Below, in pieces: positions 7,539 to 17,753 of a DNA stretch of 64,000 nt (its first letter is position 1; each line of letters begins with the position of its first letter). The DNA is from Dyadobacter crusticola DSM 16708 (GTDB lineage Bacteria; Bacteroidota; Bacteroidia; Cytophagales; Spirosomataceae): NCBI RefSeq assembly GCF_000701505.1, contig NZ_JNJB01000001.1:124001-188000 (forward strand). The letters run 5' to 3'. A model generated the notes under the pieces. That model did no database searches and was not told the origin of the DNA. It saw nothing but the letters and a program-made list of their open reading frames with translations. Position numbers and translations under genes: made by a program.

Positions 7539-9716
7539 GTGCAACGTACTTCTATCCTAACCTGCCTTTTTTTCTGTCTAATCATTTCAGGAACAATTGC
7601 TCAGAAACCCAATGAAAATTACCAGTATCACATTCATGCAGCCACTTCGGAGCTCGTAATCGACGGTGTTGCAGATGATATAGCCTGGGGCGCTGCCGAA
7701 ACGGCGCGGGATTTCTTCATGATCACGCCCATGGACACGAGCTTTTCACGGGCGCAAACCGACGTAAAGCTCTGCTACGACAGGAAAAACCTGTACATTC
7801 TCGTTGTGAACCACAAGCCCGTTCTCGGTTCTATTATTGTTGAGTCACTGAAAAGGGATTTCTCGTTTGGAAAAAACGATAACTTCCTCCTTTTCATGGA
7901 TACATTCGACGACAAGACCAACGGGTTTTCTTTCGGGGCAAATGCAGCCGGGGCACCTTGGGACGGACAGCAGGGTGACGGAGGGACGGTGGATCTGAGC
8001 TGGGATAATAAATGGGTGAGTGCAGTTAAAAATGAGGACGATAAATGGGTCTGGGAAGCCGCTATTCCATTCAAAAGCATTCGTTACAAGCCGGGTATCA
8101 CCCGCTGGGGGATCAATTTCAGCCGCCAGGACCTGACTATCTCAGAAAAATCGGCATGGGCGCCTGTACCCCGTCAATTCCCGTCTGCTTCATTGGCATA
8201 CACGGGCGTTCTTGTGTGGGATACTCCGCCGCCAAATCCGGGACCAAACGTATCGCTTATCCCCTACGCAGCCACCCGGATGACCAAAAACTACCAGACC
8301 GACGCGCACCCGAACTACAAGCCGGCCATAGGCGGCGACATAAAAGTGGGACTTACTCCTTCCATGAACCTGGACCTGACCGTCAATCCGGACTTTTCGC
8401 AGGTGGATGTGGATGTACAGCAAACAAACCTGGACAGGTTTGAGCTCTTCTTTCCGGAGCGTCGACAGTTCTTTCTGGAAAACGCCGATCTTTTCGCCAA
8501 CTTCGGGTACGCTACCATTCGCCCTTTTTTCTCGCGGCGCATCGGTTTGGGAGTACCGATCCAATTTGGTGCAAGAGTAAGCGGGAAGATCAATAAGAAC
8601 TGGCGCGTGGGCTTGCTGGATGTGCAGACCGGGTCGAATGATACGCTCACTCCGAGAAACAATTACGCTGTTCTCGCATTACAGCGACAGGTACTCGCCC
8701 GCTCCAATGTGCGTTTCATTTTTGTCAATAAGGACGCAACCAACTACGTAGCCGAGCAACATGTAGGAACCAACCGGTATAACCGCAACGTCGGCGCCGA
8801 GTTCAACCTGGCCAGCGCGAAAAACCTCTGGACAGGTAAGGTAATGGTGCTGAAATCTTTTACTCCCGGCAAATCAGGTGATGATTTCACCCATGCTGCT
8901 GACCTCAGATTCAATCGTGCAAACTTCTTCTGGCAATGGCAGCACGAGTATGTGGGCAAGAACTTCAATGCAGAAGTCGGCTATGTGCCTAATGCGACGC
9001 GAATGGGCTATTACAAGATCAGCCCCAATGTCGGTTATCTGTTTTTTATAAAAAATCCAAAGATCATAAGCCACGGACCAAAGCTGGTAAGTAATGTGTA
9101 TTGGGATAAAGAATTCAACGTCAGCGACAAGGAATTTACACTTTCTTATAATGTCAATTTCATCAACCGGGCTACGATTGCATTGTGGGGCGGAAGCTAT
9201 AACATTCGCCTGCTGCGTCCGTTTGATCCTACCAACCTGGGCGGCTTCACGCTGGAAACGGGCAGCACTCACAGCTGGAAGGCAGCTGGCTTCGACATTG
9301 TCTCTGGTCCGCAGAACCGCTTTACCTATCTCGCGTCCGGAATTTTCGGCGGTTATTACCAAAATGGCCATAGAAACAATCTCCGCGCAGAACTGGGTTA
9401 CCGTTTCCAACCTTATGTAGCTATTACAATGGCCGGGAACTATAACGATATCCGGCTTCCGGAGCCTTGGAACCGTACCCAGCTCTGGCTCGTAGGACCA
9501 CGTGTAGATGTTACCTTCACGAACCGGCTGTTCTTTACCACTTTTATGCAGTACAACAATCAGGCTGACAATATCAACCTGAATGCACGTCTGCAATGGC
9601 GGTACAAGCCTGCATCTGACTTGTTCATTGTTTACACCGATAATTATTTACCCGAAAACTTCCGCGTTAAAAACAGAGCTGTTGTGTTGAAGTTTACTTA
9701 CTGGTGGAATTTGTAA
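7539..9716 (+). CDS. DUF5916 outer-membrane protein with CBM9-like domain
   Basis: A 725-residue exported protein with a signal peptide ending near 'SGTIAQ' and a GTG start. Residues about 35-225 have the carbohydrate-binding family 9-like fold signature ('ELVIDGVADDIAWGAAE' opening, later 'WVWEAAIPFKSIRY'). The rest is the DUF5916 region, with 'NPDFSQVDVDVQQTNLDRFELFFPERRQFFLEN' as its hallmark (only the pattern DFSQVDVD and FFPERRxFFLEN matter), followed by alternating strands typical of an outer-membrane barrel that ends in an aromatic residue. Substrate and role are unknown. Its stop lies one base from the stop of the convergent leucine-rich-repeat gene, with no hairpin between. Confidence 0.85.
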   Translation: MQRTSILTCLFFCLIISGTIAQKPNENYQYHIHAATSELVIDGVADDIAWGAAETARDFFMITPMDTSFSRAQTDVKLCYDRKNLYILVVNHKPVLGSIIVESLKRDFSFGKNDNFLLFMDTFDDKTNGFSFGANAAGAPWDGQQGDGGTVDLSWDNKWVSAVKNEDDKWVWEAAIPFKSIRYKPGITRWGINFSRQDLTISEKSAWAPVPRQFPSASLAYTGVLVWDTPPPNPGPNVSLIPYAATRMTKNYQTDAHPNYKPAIGGDIKVGLTPSMNLDLTVNPDFSQVDVDVQQTNLDRFELFFPERRQFFLENADLFANFGYATIRPFFSRRIGLGVPIQFGARVSGKINKNWRVGLLDVQTGSNDTLTPRNNYAVLALQRQVLARSNVRFIFVNKDATNYVAEQHVGTNRYNRNVGAEFNLASAKNLWTGKVMVLKSFTPGKSGDDFTHAADLRFNRANFFWQWQHEYVGKNFNAEVGYVPNATRMGYYKISPNVGYLFFIKNPKIISHGPKLVSNVYWDKEFNVSDKEFTLSYNVNFINRATIALWGGSYNIRLLRPFDPTNLGGFTLETGSTHSWKAAGFDIVSGPQNRFTYLASGIFGGYYQNGHRNNLRAELGYRFQPYVAITMAGNYNDIRLPEPWNRTQLWLVGPRVDVTFTNRLFFTTFMQYNNQADNINLNARLQWRYKPASDLFIVYTDNYLPENFRVKNRAVVLKFTYWWNL

Positions 9717-9717
9717 T

Positions 9718-11091
9718 TCAATAAAACACTTCGATGTTTTTGCTTTTCAGCTGACCAAGCTGCCTGCTGTATTTTATTTCAGCATCCTCTTTGACGAACG
9801 GATTACCGCGGAGATAAAGTTTTTCAAGCTGCCTTATTTGCAGAAGCTGCTCGGGGAATTCTGGGAAGTTGTTCGACGATAAATCGAGTTCCTGCAAGTT
9901 CAAGAATGCCGTCAGTTCCGGGGGAAAATTTGTGAACCAGTTAAACCCTAAATCTAGTATTTTCAGGTTTTGCATTTTGGTAATGTTTGCAGGAAGCTTA
10001 CTTAGTCGATTATGGTGCGTATATAATGTATGAATGCGCCTCAGTTTGTCGATTCGTTCAGGCAAAACTTTGATCTGGTTATAGGAAATAGCAAGATGTG
10101 TAAGCTTTTTGAGCTTGGTAATGGAGGCTGGCAGCATTTCAAGCTTGTTGTAATAAAGGTCCAGCACTTGCAGCTTCTTCATCTTTTTTATTCCCTTTGG
10201 TAAAAGCGCAATGTCCGATTTGTAAAAATTCAGGTCTTGCACCTGCTTTAACTTACGAAAACTCTTATTTGATAATGCGGTAAGCTCATTTCCTCCCAGC
10301 CACAGTATTGCCAACTTTTTGGATTTGCGGATCGGGTTTGGAATGTCAGTAAGTTTGTTCTCTTTCAGGTTCAGCAATCGTAGTGATTTGTTTGGTGAAA
10401 GATTGAATCCGCTGTTGGTCAAATGGTTATTCTGTAAATGCAGCTGCCTGAGTTTTGGAAGCCGCTTCATATTTATATTCAAAGTTTGCAGCTCATTATC
10501 ACCCGCATACAGTTCTTCCAAATTGGGGAACCGATAAATAACATCCGGCAATTTCTTCAACTCCAGCTGATTAAGATAAAGCCTTTTAACCTTCAAGGTA
10601 TCTTGGAAAACAAGCGCCGTTTTCAGATCAACCACCGAACTATCGCCCTGCCTGACCTCCCGCACAACGGGCTGTTTTCCAATCGTCCTAAAGGCAACAA
10701 CGGAGAATTTCTTCCCTGGTTTAGAGACTTTCCAGCCGTCAAATCCGGTCATAAAAGCATATCTGGCGTGTCCGTCGAGCGAATCCTTGTTATATCCATC
10801 TCCCGTGCGAATGTCGAAAATGACGTAATCCGGGCTTCCTGCTTCGTTAATGTAAATTTGGGTAAATACAGAGATTCCGGGATTGGGATTTTCAGGAAAT
10901 GAAGATTCGATGATCAGGCTTGTCTTTCTCATGACCTCCTTTGTCAAAGACAGTTCACCGCGTTCGTAACCATTGGCCAGGTTGATGTTGTCGATACCTT
11001 CTTTTTCAAGATTTTTTGAAGATACTACCTTCATTTGTGCATAAGCAGATTGCATGCACAAGCAGATCAATGCAGAAAATATAGCTTTCAT
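9718..11091 (-). CDS. Secreted leucine-rich repeat protein
   Basis: A 457-residue protein with a signal peptide (cut near 'SAYAQ'). An N-terminal region of about 150 residues has no motif I recognise. From about residue 165 onward there are roughly twelve leucine-rich repeats of the bacterial type ('LPKLRQLHLQNNHLT', 'LQVLDLYYNKLEMLP' and so on), each about 23 residues with the LxxLxLxxNxLxxLP pattern. Such repeats form a curved scaffold for protein binding. It is probably surface-exposed or periplasmic; no catalytic residues are evident. The gene is transcribed toward the DUF5916 gene. Confidence 0.85.
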   Translation of the reverse strand: MKAIFSALICLCMQSAYAQMKVVSSKNLEKEGIDNINLANGYERGELSLTKEVMRKTSLIIESSFPENPNPGISVFTQIYINEAGSPDYVIFDIRTGDGYNKDSLDGHARYAFMTGFDGWKVSKPGKKFSVVAFRTIGKQPVVREVRQGDSSVVDLKTALVFQDTLKVKRLYLNQLELKKLPDVIYRFPNLEELYAGDNELQTLNINMKRLPKLRQLHLQNNHLTNSGFNLSPNKSLRLLNLKENKLTDIPNPIRKSKKLAILWLGGNELTALSNKSFRKLKQVQDLNFYKSDIALLPKGIKKMKKLQVLDLYYNKLEMLPASITKLKKLTHLAISYNQIKVLPERIDKLRRIHTLYTHHNRLSKLPANITKMQNLKILDLGFNWFTNFPPELTAFLNLQELDLSSNNFPEFPEQLLQIRQLEKLYLRGNPFVKEDAEIKYSRQLGQLKSKNIEVFY

Positions 11092-11205
11092 GACATTAAG
11101 GTTTTATGGAAGTGCTAACATAACTAAAAGTTTAGTCATATTATAATAGTTACTTACATATTTCCTTCAAAAGCTGCAATGAAATCTATAACTACAAGAT
11201 CATAG

Positions 11206-12186
11206 CTACTTACTTCTTTCTATGGTGAATTGAACGAGTTGTTCCAGGGAATGTCTGTGTGGTGACTCAGAAAATTCGTATAGAAGTGCCCTCGCTTCTT
11301 CAACGTAACGCTGCATCACTTGCTGCGCGTAACCAAGGCCGCCTGAGTCTTTTACGAAAGCAATTACTTCGCTCACTTTTTTGGGTTTGTGGCTCTCATT
11401 CTTAATGATATTGATCACCCTTCTTTTTTCCAGCCAGGAGGCTTTATTGAGTGCATAAATCAGTGGCAGCGTCATTTTTTTCTCTTTGATATCAATGCCA
11501 AGCGGCTTTCCGATTTCCTCCTCCCCGTAGTCAAAAAGGTCGTCTTTAATCTGAAATGCCATTCCCACCTTCTCGCCAAATGCATGCATTCGCTTCACAA
11601 TTTCTTCCGTGGCTCCTACCGAGCTGGCTCCTACCGCGCAGCATGAAGCAATTAATGAGGCTGTTTTCTGACGAATGATCTGGTAGTATACTTCTTCATC
11701 AATGTCGAGCCGGCGGGCCTTTTCAATTTGAAGCAACTCCCCTTCACTCAGTTCGCGAACCGCAGTAGAAACGATTTTTAGTATATCAAATTCGCCGTGA
11801 TCAACTGACAAAAGCAGTCCACGGGAAAGCAGGTAATCTCCTACCAACACAGCAATCTTGTTCTTCCACAATGCATTGACGGAGAAAAAGCCGCGACGGT
11901 AATTGGAATCATCCACGACATCGTCGTGCACGAGTGTGGCGGTATGTAATAGCTCTATCAAAGCCCCGCCCCTGTATGTTGACTCTGAAATATCGCCGCA
12001 GACCCCAGCGGAAAGAAAGACGAACATCGGACGTAATTGCTTGCCTTTACGCCTTACAATATAGTTCATGATCTGGTCAAGCAGCATTACATCGCTTTTC
12101 ATGAATTGACGAAACTTCTGCTCAAAAGCCTTCATTTCGTCTGCAATAGGCACTTGGATTTCCTTTATTGAAAGGGTCATACGCAT
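11206..12186 (-). CDS. Polyprenyl diphosphate synthase (long-chain, IspB-like)
   Basis: This all-helical trans-prenyltransferase (326 residues) condenses isopentenyl diphosphate onto an allylic diphosphate to make the side chain of menaquinone. Both aspartate-rich motifs are present: 'HDDVVDD' with D88, D89 and D92, followed by the RRG triad, and a second 'IKDDLFDYG' near residue 216. Two start codons (ATG at residue 1 and residue 3) are possible. Product chain length cannot be read reliably from sequence by eye. A 347-base gene-free region lies upstream. Confidence 0.92.
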   Translation of the reverse strand: MRMTLSIKEIQVPIADEMKAFEQKFRQFMKSDVMLLDQIMNYIVRRKGKQLRPMFVFLSAGVCGDISESTYRGGALIELLHTATLVHDDVVDDSNYRRGFFSVNALWKNKIAVLVGDYLLSRGLLLSVDHGEFDILKIVSTAVRELSEGELLQIEKARRLDIDEEVYYQIIRQKTASLIASCCAVGASSVGATEEIVKRMHAFGEKVGMAFQIKDDLFDYGEEEIGKPLGIDIKEKKMTLPLIYALNKASWLEKRRVINIIKNESHKPKKVSEVIAFVKDSGGLGYAQQVMQRYVEEARALLYEFSESPHRHSLEQLVQFTIERSK

Positions 12187-12338
12187 GTAAAAGGGACCGC
12201 GTCCCTCTGGATATTAAGAGGTTGTCCAGGCCAAGATCCCGATCCGATGAACAGCAAATATGTTCCTGAACACTAATCTTCAAATTTGGAATAAAATCTT
12301 CTGTTTATATCAATTTAATATTGAAAATGTTTAGAATT

Positions 12339-12383
12339 GGGGAAGGGGGGGAGGAAGGAGGAAAGGGAGGAAGGAGGAAGGAA
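12339..12383 (+). repeat. 45-base homopurine tract of GGAAGGA-type units
   Basis: Every base on the plus strand from 12339 to 12383 is A or G, built of loosely repeated GGAGGAAGGA units. Nothing similar is seen elsewhere in the window. Confidence 0.85.
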
Positions 12384-12420
12384 TAAGGAATAAGTTTATA
12401 GAGTTTAGAATTTCAAGCCA

Positions 12421-12531
12421 CTCAACCATTCACTCATTCACTCATTCGCAATTCATTCACTAATTCAATCATTCACCGTACCACGGCGGCTCATTCAATC
12501 ATTCAATCATTCATTCATTCAATCATTAAAT
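12421..12531 (+). repeat. ATTCA-type short tandem repeat cluster
   Basis: Many imperfect copies of TCATTCAA/CATTCACT are strung together, ending three bases before the patatin ATG. The 16-mer CTCATTCAATCATTCA at 12490-12505 recurs exactly at 32458-32473. Confidence 0.85.
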
Positions 12532-12533
12532 AA

Positions 12534-13442
12534 ATGAAAGCACTCGTCCTTGGAGGCGGATCTATGAAGGGCGCTTTTCAGGTTGGCGTGATCCAGGCAG
12601 TTTTGGAAAATGGTTTTGAACCTGAAATGATTTACGGTATTTCGGTCGGCGCATTGAATACCACCTTTCTGGCCAATGAGGCAGGTAAGCAGCTTACTGA
12701 AAAGAACGCGGTAAACTGGCAGGCTGCCGGCCGTCGCCTGCTCGAATTCTGGATCAAGAACATCACGCAGCCCCAGGATATATCCATGCTGCGCTCGCGC
12801 GTCATGCTGGGAATGAACACATTGATGAGCCGGTTTGACGGGATCGTCGACCCGGCACCGCTGCATAGCCTGATCCGCAAGCACCTCAACAACGAATATC
12901 TGGCAAATACCCCGGTTAAGGTCAAAGTAGGTGCTGTGAACGTCAGTACCGGCGAGATCAGGTATGTTTCAACAGCCGATCCGCATTACGTCGAGTTCGT
13001 GTTTGCGAGTTCTTCCATTCCCATGTTGATGCCTGCCGTGGAAATTGAGCAGCAACTTTATCTCGACGGCGGAATGCGTGAAGTTGCTCCGATCCGGCAG
13101 GCTATCGAAGACGGCGCGACGGAAATTGTACTCATAGCCTGCCATTCACCTCTGCTATACCAGCCCGAGGGGATCAATACCCGAAACCTGATCACATTAA
13201 TTGAACGCGTGCGCGACATTACTGTCAATCAGATTGTTAACAGCAATATTCTTTGGGCAGAATCGTATGTGGACCGTTCCATATTGCGCGGAAAGCAAAT
13301 AAAGCTCACTGTGATCCGTCCTCTTACGCCATTATTCCTCGACTTACAACATTTTACCTCGGACGATATTTCCAGATTGGTTATAGAAGGTTACCGCGCA
13401 GGAATGGAATCGATTTTGAACAAAGACAAGGTACCGGACTAA
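12534..13442 (+). CDS. Patatin-like phospholipase
   Basis: A 302-residue cytoplasmic-type patatin acyl hydrolase. The oxyanion loop GGGSMKGAF is at the N-terminus, the nucleophile is S37 in GISVG, and the catalytic aspartate is D178 in LDGG. This Ser-Asp dyad cleaves acyl chains from phospholipids or other lipid esters; the real substrate is unknown. There is no signal peptide. A glycerophosphodiesterase gene starts 12 bases after its stop, so the pair could successively deacylate phospholipids and cleave the glycerophosphodiester product, although the second enzyme is exported. Confidence 0.9.
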   Translation: MKALVLGGGSMKGAFQVGVIQAVLENGFEPEMIYGISVGALNTTFLANEAGKQLTEKNAVNWQAAGRRLLEFWIKNITQPQDISMLRSRVMLGMNTLMSRFDGIVDPAPLHSLIRKHLNNEYLANTPVKVKVGAVNVSTGEIRYVSTADPHYVEFVFASSSIPMLMPAVEIEQQLYLDGGMREVAPIRQAIEDGATEIVLIACHSPLLYQPEGINTRNLITLIERVRDITVNQIVNSNILWAESYVDRSILRGKQIKLTVIRPLTPLFLDLQHFTSDDISRLVIEGYRAGMESILNKDKVPD

Positions 13443-13454
13443 ACTTCCAAGCTC

Positions 13455-14342
13455 ATGAACTCAACGATCAAAAACGGAATTGCCTTGCTGCTAGCCGCCA
13501 TTCCGACGTATAGCAATGCACAAACAGGAGAATGCAAATTCGACGCACCTAACTCGCTGCAAAGCTATCTGAAACCGTCCGGCCGCACTACGCCCATGAT
13601 TATGGCGCACCAGGGTGGCACGGAAGATGGTTTTCCGGGGAATAGTATGGCCACGTTTGATAGAACCTACAAGCAGGTCCCCTGCGTTTTGCTCGAATTC
13701 GACGTGAGAATGACTGCCGACAGTCTGCTGGTAATCTCGCACGATAACGAGCTTGAAACTCGCACCAATGGAAAAGGGCTACTTAACAAGAAGAAATGGA
13801 AGGAAGTAAGTAAACTGAAATTGAAAGACAGCTACGGTTCAATTACCGAACATGGTATACCTACGCTACAACACGTACTCGATTGGAGCAAAGACAAAAA
13901 CCTGATCCTCATTGTTGATAAAAAGCCGGAAACCAGCATTACCAAGACCATTGAAATGCTGAAAGCAACAGGCAATGCAAACAAATCTGTACTGATCTGC
14001 TACTCGCTTGCGGAAGCCAGATTGGCACACCAGCTCGCACCGGATTTGATGCTGGCTGTTGGGTTTAACAGTAATGATCACATTGAAGCAGTTACCAAAT
14101 CAGGCTTGCCGATGGAAAAGCTGGTTGCATTAACCCCGCGTGAGTTGCAGGATAAACCTTTTTACGACAAAATTCATAACCTCAATGTGGTATCCTCGCT
14201 GGGTACCAATGGAAATATAGATACCCTGCAGGCAAGCGCCTCGCGACCGATGTACCAGAAGCTTTGGGAAAGCGGCGGGCCGGACATTATCTGTACCGAC
14301 AATCCGATTCTGGTACAAAGTATTTTTTACAAAAAAGATTAA
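13455..14342 (+). CDS. Glycerophosphodiester phosphodiesterase, exported
   Basis: A 295-residue enzyme with a signal peptide (cut near 'YSNAQ'), so probably periplasmic. It has the GDPD catalytic set: H52 (in MAHQGG, where HRG is more common), metal ligands E81 and D83 (EFD), and the general acid H96 in SHD. The C-terminal TDNP is also typical. It would hydrolyse glycerophosphodiesters to glycerol-3-phosphate and an alcohol. It follows the patatin gene by 12 bases and ends at a strong bidirectional terminator. The histidine-glutamine substitution for histidine-arginine is the only oddity. Confidence 0.9.
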   Translation: MNSTIKNGIALLLAAIPTYSNAQTGECKFDAPNSLQSYLKPSGRTTPMIMAHQGGTEDGFPGNSMATFDRTYKQVPCVLLEFDVRMTADSLLVISHDNELETRTNGKGLLNKKKWKEVSKLKLKDSYGSITEHGIPTLQHVLDWSKDKNLILIVDKKPETSITKTIEMLKATGNANKSVLICYSLAEARLAHQLAPDLMLAVGFNSNDHIEAVTKSGLPMEKLVALTPRELQDKPFYDKIHNLNVVSSLGTNGNIDTLQASASRPMYQKLWESGGPDIICTDNPILVQSIFYKKD

Positions 14343-14346
14343 ATGC

Positions 14347-14378
14347 AGAGAGCCCGGCCAAATGTGACCGGGCTCTCT
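14347..14378. terminator. Bidirectional terminator between convergent genes
   Basis: An 11-base perfect stem (AGAGAGCCCGG with CCGGGCTCTCT) and a 10-base loop sits between the glycerophosphodiesterase stop and the TonB-receptor stop. It can serve either strand. Confidence 0.8.
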
Positions 14379-14399
14379 TACTAACCAGCAGCTTTCTGC

Positions 14400-17300
14400 T
14401 TAGTTAAAGATATAACGGATACCAATCTGTGCCTGCCAAACGTCGTTGATCGTTTGAGACTTTACAAATGCATCACGAACCAGTACCGGCTCTCCATTCA
14501 CGATCTGCGTTCCCATTCTGTAAGAAGGAACTCCTTGTGCAGATACGCTTGCGAAGTTAAGCGGGTTAGACTGTGTGCTGTTTGAAGAAACAGTCACCTG
14601 GTTTCCTACGCCCCATTTGTTGTTGATCAGGTTACCTACATTGAAAATGTCAGCACGCAGACGAATGATGTTCTTTTTGTTTTTCGCACCCACTTTCACG
14701 AAGAAATCCTGCTCTACTGTGAAGTCAAATCTTGTCAACCAGGGATAAGCACCACCATTACGCTCTGTGTATTGTCCTTTTCTCTTTGACAGATATGGGT
14801 GATTGTCAACGAATTTCTGGAAAGCTTCTGCTTGCTGCTCTGGCGTAAATGTGTACGTCTTACCATTCACCGGCGTATTTAGCGTAGCAAAAGTGATTTC
14901 AGATGCGCTGTTTGGTATATAAAGCAGGTCATTATTATTCTGACCGTCGCCATTCAAATCCGTAGAGCTGACGTATGAAATTTTGGTTCCGCTGTTGGAA
15001 ACACCACCCAAGGTAAACATGGTTGCTCCGCCAAACTTGCCGCCATATTCTTTACGGTATGTTATGTAACCCACAAAACGGTGACGCAAATCGTTTCCAG
15101 ACCATGCAAGATCCAGGTAGTTCAGGCCATTTACACCAGGAACGTTTCCTTCAACTGTACTTGATACAGACGCTACGTCTCTTGCTTGTCCGTAAGTATA
15201 ACCGATCATTCCACCGAAGCCGCGGGTTGCCGCTTTTTCAAGTTTACCAGTGATGGAGTAAGAGTAGCCCTTGTTTGTGTTAGTCAAAACGTAAACGTTG
15301 GCAACCTTATCTGAAACAGAACGAGCAACTGTTGCTGCGCTTCCGCTAAGACCCGATCCGGCAAAGCGATCACGGGTATCAGGACCTGCAAATTCAGCAG
15401 TTGGCGCCTTCAAGTTTACGTCAATGTAGCGCAATGCATTATAGTTTTTGTTGAAAATACCTTCAACAGTTGCTACTACACCCCAGCCTATTTGCTGATC
15501 AATACCAATGTTGCTTTTCCAAATTTGTGGGAATTTCAGGTTTTCATCCGATGCATTTACCTGATAGCCGCGCAATGGAGCCGATGTTGTAGGGTTGTAA
15601 CGAGAAGGATCTAATGTGAACGGATATGCGGTCGTATTGTTCCCCGCAATCGTTGCTGAGTTCACCCCATTGTTACCCAACTGGTTTGAGATCAAAACGT
15701 AAGGGATTCTCGACAAGAACAACCCCGTTCCACCGCGAACCTGTGTCGTGCGGTTTCCTTTCACATCCCAGTTGAAACCGATGCGAGGCGACAAGTAAAT
15801 GCGTGCTTTTGGAACATTACCTGTATTTACATTATAAGGTGCGCCAGCAGGATCTTTGAATTCTATACCAGCAACTTCTGCATTATAATATTGTTTCGAA
15901 GTGTTTGGGATCGTGATATAGTCGCCACGAAGACCGGCAGTGAGCTTGAAATTAGGCGTCACCTGGTATTCATCTTGTAAGTAAAGACTGATTGTCTGAG
16001 TCTTGAACTCCTGCCAAGGTGCCGCACCGCCCGGAAGCAATGAGTAACGATAGTTGAAACGAACCAATGTGTCCGGCGCAACTGTCAGGTTTGGATTAGC
16101 CAGGTATGCATTCGCTGCATTTTTGAAATCCTGGATCGATCTGAAAACGTAAACTCCGTTTGAAGTCGGGAAGAACAGGTTGTTTGATTTGAAATACTCG
16201 TAAGAAGCACCGGCAGTCAGTGTATGTTTTCCGGCAAAATACGTCAGGTTATCCGTAATATTAAGCGTAGAGTAATCCAGCTTGTTATTTGGCGTAAATG
16301 GATCAGAACCGATTGTGGTATAAGTTGATCCGTCTTTCTGGATTTCAACTGTCGGGAAGATTGGCGCCTTGTATTTACGGTCTTCGATCTGCTTGTTGAA
16401 GGTACCGATGAATGTATTGGCAAACTTACCACCAAAGTTCGAGTTCAATTCTGCTACGAAGGAGCGGGTGTTATCCTGAATGATATATCCTGTATTCTGA
16501 GGAGAAATCGCTGAAAGTGAGTTGGTACGGTTCCCAAAACCCGCTGTGTTACTGCTGCTGCTCTGGCTGATCAGTACATCAGAATCAGAGTCGTGGTGAG
16601 AGTAACGTAATGTTAGTTTATGCGCGTCGCTGATGTTGTAATCAATGCGGCCCAGGAATTTGTTACTCTTGTTCTCGTTGTTAAAACCGTCGATCGCGCC
16701 GATATCATACTGGAACTTCTCTCTCATGAAAGCACCCAGATCTTCGAGGTCAGCCGCAGTTGTGCGGGATACGTTGCTTCCTGTTTGGCCGCGGTTCAGC
16801 ACGAAATCCAATGCAGGGCTTGAACGTTTTACGAATTCACCATTAACAAAAAAGAAAAGCTTGTTTTTAATGATCGGTCCACCCAAACGAAACCCGGTTG
16901 TCTTCTCATTGAATTCATTAACCTTGATTTTGTTACCGTCTGGTCTGTCTCCCGCCAGGCTTTTGTTTTTGAAAAAGTGAAAAACAGAACCCGATAATTC
17001 ATTGGTACCTGAACGCGTCACTGCATTGATACCAGCTCCCGCAAAACCTGACTGACGTACATCGTAAGGTGCAATGTTGATCTGAACTTCTTCAATCGCG
17101 TCCAGAGAGATCGCCGTTGAACCTGTCCGGCCACCTGCTGCCGCTTCGCTACCCAAGCCGAAACCGTTGTTGAAAACAGAACCGTCAATCGTGAAGTTGT
17201 TATAACGGCTGTCCTGGCCGCCGAATGAACGACCGTTGCTGTAAGCATTGTATTTCGTAATGTCGTTCAGCGTTCTACCCAGCGTTGGCAGGCTTCCGAG

Positions 17301-17753
17301 CAATCCTTTATTAAAGGTGGTTGCCGCACCTGTACGGTCTGAGCTGAAAATGTCGCTTCCTGCACCTGTTACAACTACTTCGCTCAGGTCAGTAGATCCG
17401 TCCTGCAAATCGAAGTTAACATTTGCGGATGTTCCCAGGTTTGCGTAGATATTTTCCTGAGATTTGTCATTGAAACCAACGAACGAAACAGTCACTGAGT
17501 AAGGCCCGCCTACCCGAACTGCCGGAATCGTGTACAAGCCCTGATCATTGGTAACTGATCCGTACCTTGTTCCCGAAGGCGTGTGAATCGCCACGACGGT
17601 TGCGCCTGGTAGCGCGTCGCCTTTAGAATCTGTAACCCGGCCGGTGATTGCTGATGAAGTTACCTGGGCAGAAACATCCGGCCCGAAAATGGTTAATAGA
17701 AGAGTAACCAGCGTACAACACGCTGCCTTGAAAAGTAAACTTTTCCCGTTCAT
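14400..17753 (-). CDS. Oar-like TonB-dependent outer-membrane receptor
   Basis: A 1117-residue outer-membrane protein taken from the ATG at 17753, which gives a clean signal peptide ('[18 protein letters not shown]' core, cut near 'DVSAQ'). Residues about 30-120 form a carboxypeptidase-regulatory-like domain ([16 protein letters not shown]). A plug domain follows with '[15 protein letters not shown]' and '[14 protein letters not shown]', then a long barrel ending in 'QIGIRYIFN', with a terminal aromatic-x pattern. The layout matches Oar/adhesion-type receptors rather than SusC, and no SusD gene is adjacent. The substrate is unknown. An upstream ATG at 17792 would extend the signal peptide unnaturally. 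Confidence 0.9.
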   Translation of the reverse strand: MNGKSLLFKAACCTLVTLLLTIFGPDVSAQVTSSAITGRVTDSKGDALPGATVVAIHTPSGTRYGSVTNDQGLYTIPAVRVGGPYSVTVSFVGFNDKSQENIYANLGTSANVNFDLQDGSTDLSEVVVTGAGSDIFSSDRTGAATTFNKGLLGSLPTLGRTLNDITKYNAYSNGRSFGGQDSRYNNFTIDGSVFNNGFGLGSEAAAGGRTGSTAISLDAIEEVQINIAPYDVRQSGFAGAGINAVTRSGTNELSGSVFHFFKNKSLAGDRPDGNKIKVNEFNEKTTGFRLGGPIIKNKLFFFVNGEFVKRSSPALDFVLNRGQTGSNVSRTTAADLEDLGAFMREKFQYDIGAIDGFNNENKSNKFLGRIDYNISDAHKLTLRYSHHDSDSDVLISQSSSSNTAGFGNRTNSLSAISPQNTGYIIQDNTRSFVAELNSNFGGKFANTFIGTFNKQIEDRKYKAPIFPTVEIQKDGSTYTTIGSDPFTPNNKLDYSTLNITDNLTYFAGKHTLTAGASYEYFKSNNLFFPTSNGVYVFRSIQDFKNAANAYLANPNLTVAPDTLVRFNYRYSLLPGGAAPWQEFKTQTISLYLQDEYQVTPNFKLTAGLRGDYITIPNTSKQYYNAEVAGIEFKDPAGAPYNVNTGNVPKARIYLSPRIGFNWDVKGNRTTQVRGGTGLFLSRIPYVLISNQLGNNGVNSATIAGNNTTAYPFTLDPSRYNPTTSAPLRGYQVNASDENLKFPQIWKSNIGIDQQIGWGVVATVEGIFNKNYNALRYIDVNLKAPTAEFAGPDTRDRFAGSGLSGSAATVARSVSDKVANVYVLTNTNKGYSYSITGKLEKAATRGFGGMIGYTYGQARDVASVSSTVEGNVPGVNGLNYLDLAWSGNDLRHRFVGYITYRKEYGGKFGGATMFTLGGVSNSGTKISYVSSTDLNGDGQNNNDLLYIPNSASEITFATLNTPVNGKTYTFTPEQQAEAFQKFVDNHPYLSKRKGQYTERNGGAYPWLTRFDFTVEQDFFVKVGAKNKKNIIRLRADIFNVGNLINNKWGVGNQVTVSSNSTQSNPLNFASVSAQGVPSYRMGTQIVNGEPVLVRDAFVKSQTINDVWQAQIGIRYIFN

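Larger units (their letters stand above)
12187..12533. other. Gene-free region with homopurine tract and ATTCA repeats
   Basis: I find no gene here. The first part is AT-rich and should hold the promoter of the polyprenyl synthase, but no exact -7 element was found. A 45-base all-purine run occupies 12339-12383. From about 12421 to 12531 short ATTCA/ATCATT units are repeated up to the patatin start codon. Confidence 0.8.

Noticed and set aside
8874-9596. A 240-codon open frame on the minus strand
   Set aside because: It is a shadow of the DUF5916 gene on the opposite strand and has no protein-like signature.
12421-12531. CRISPR-like array
   Set aside because: Units are only 5-10 bases, without regular spacers or cas genes.
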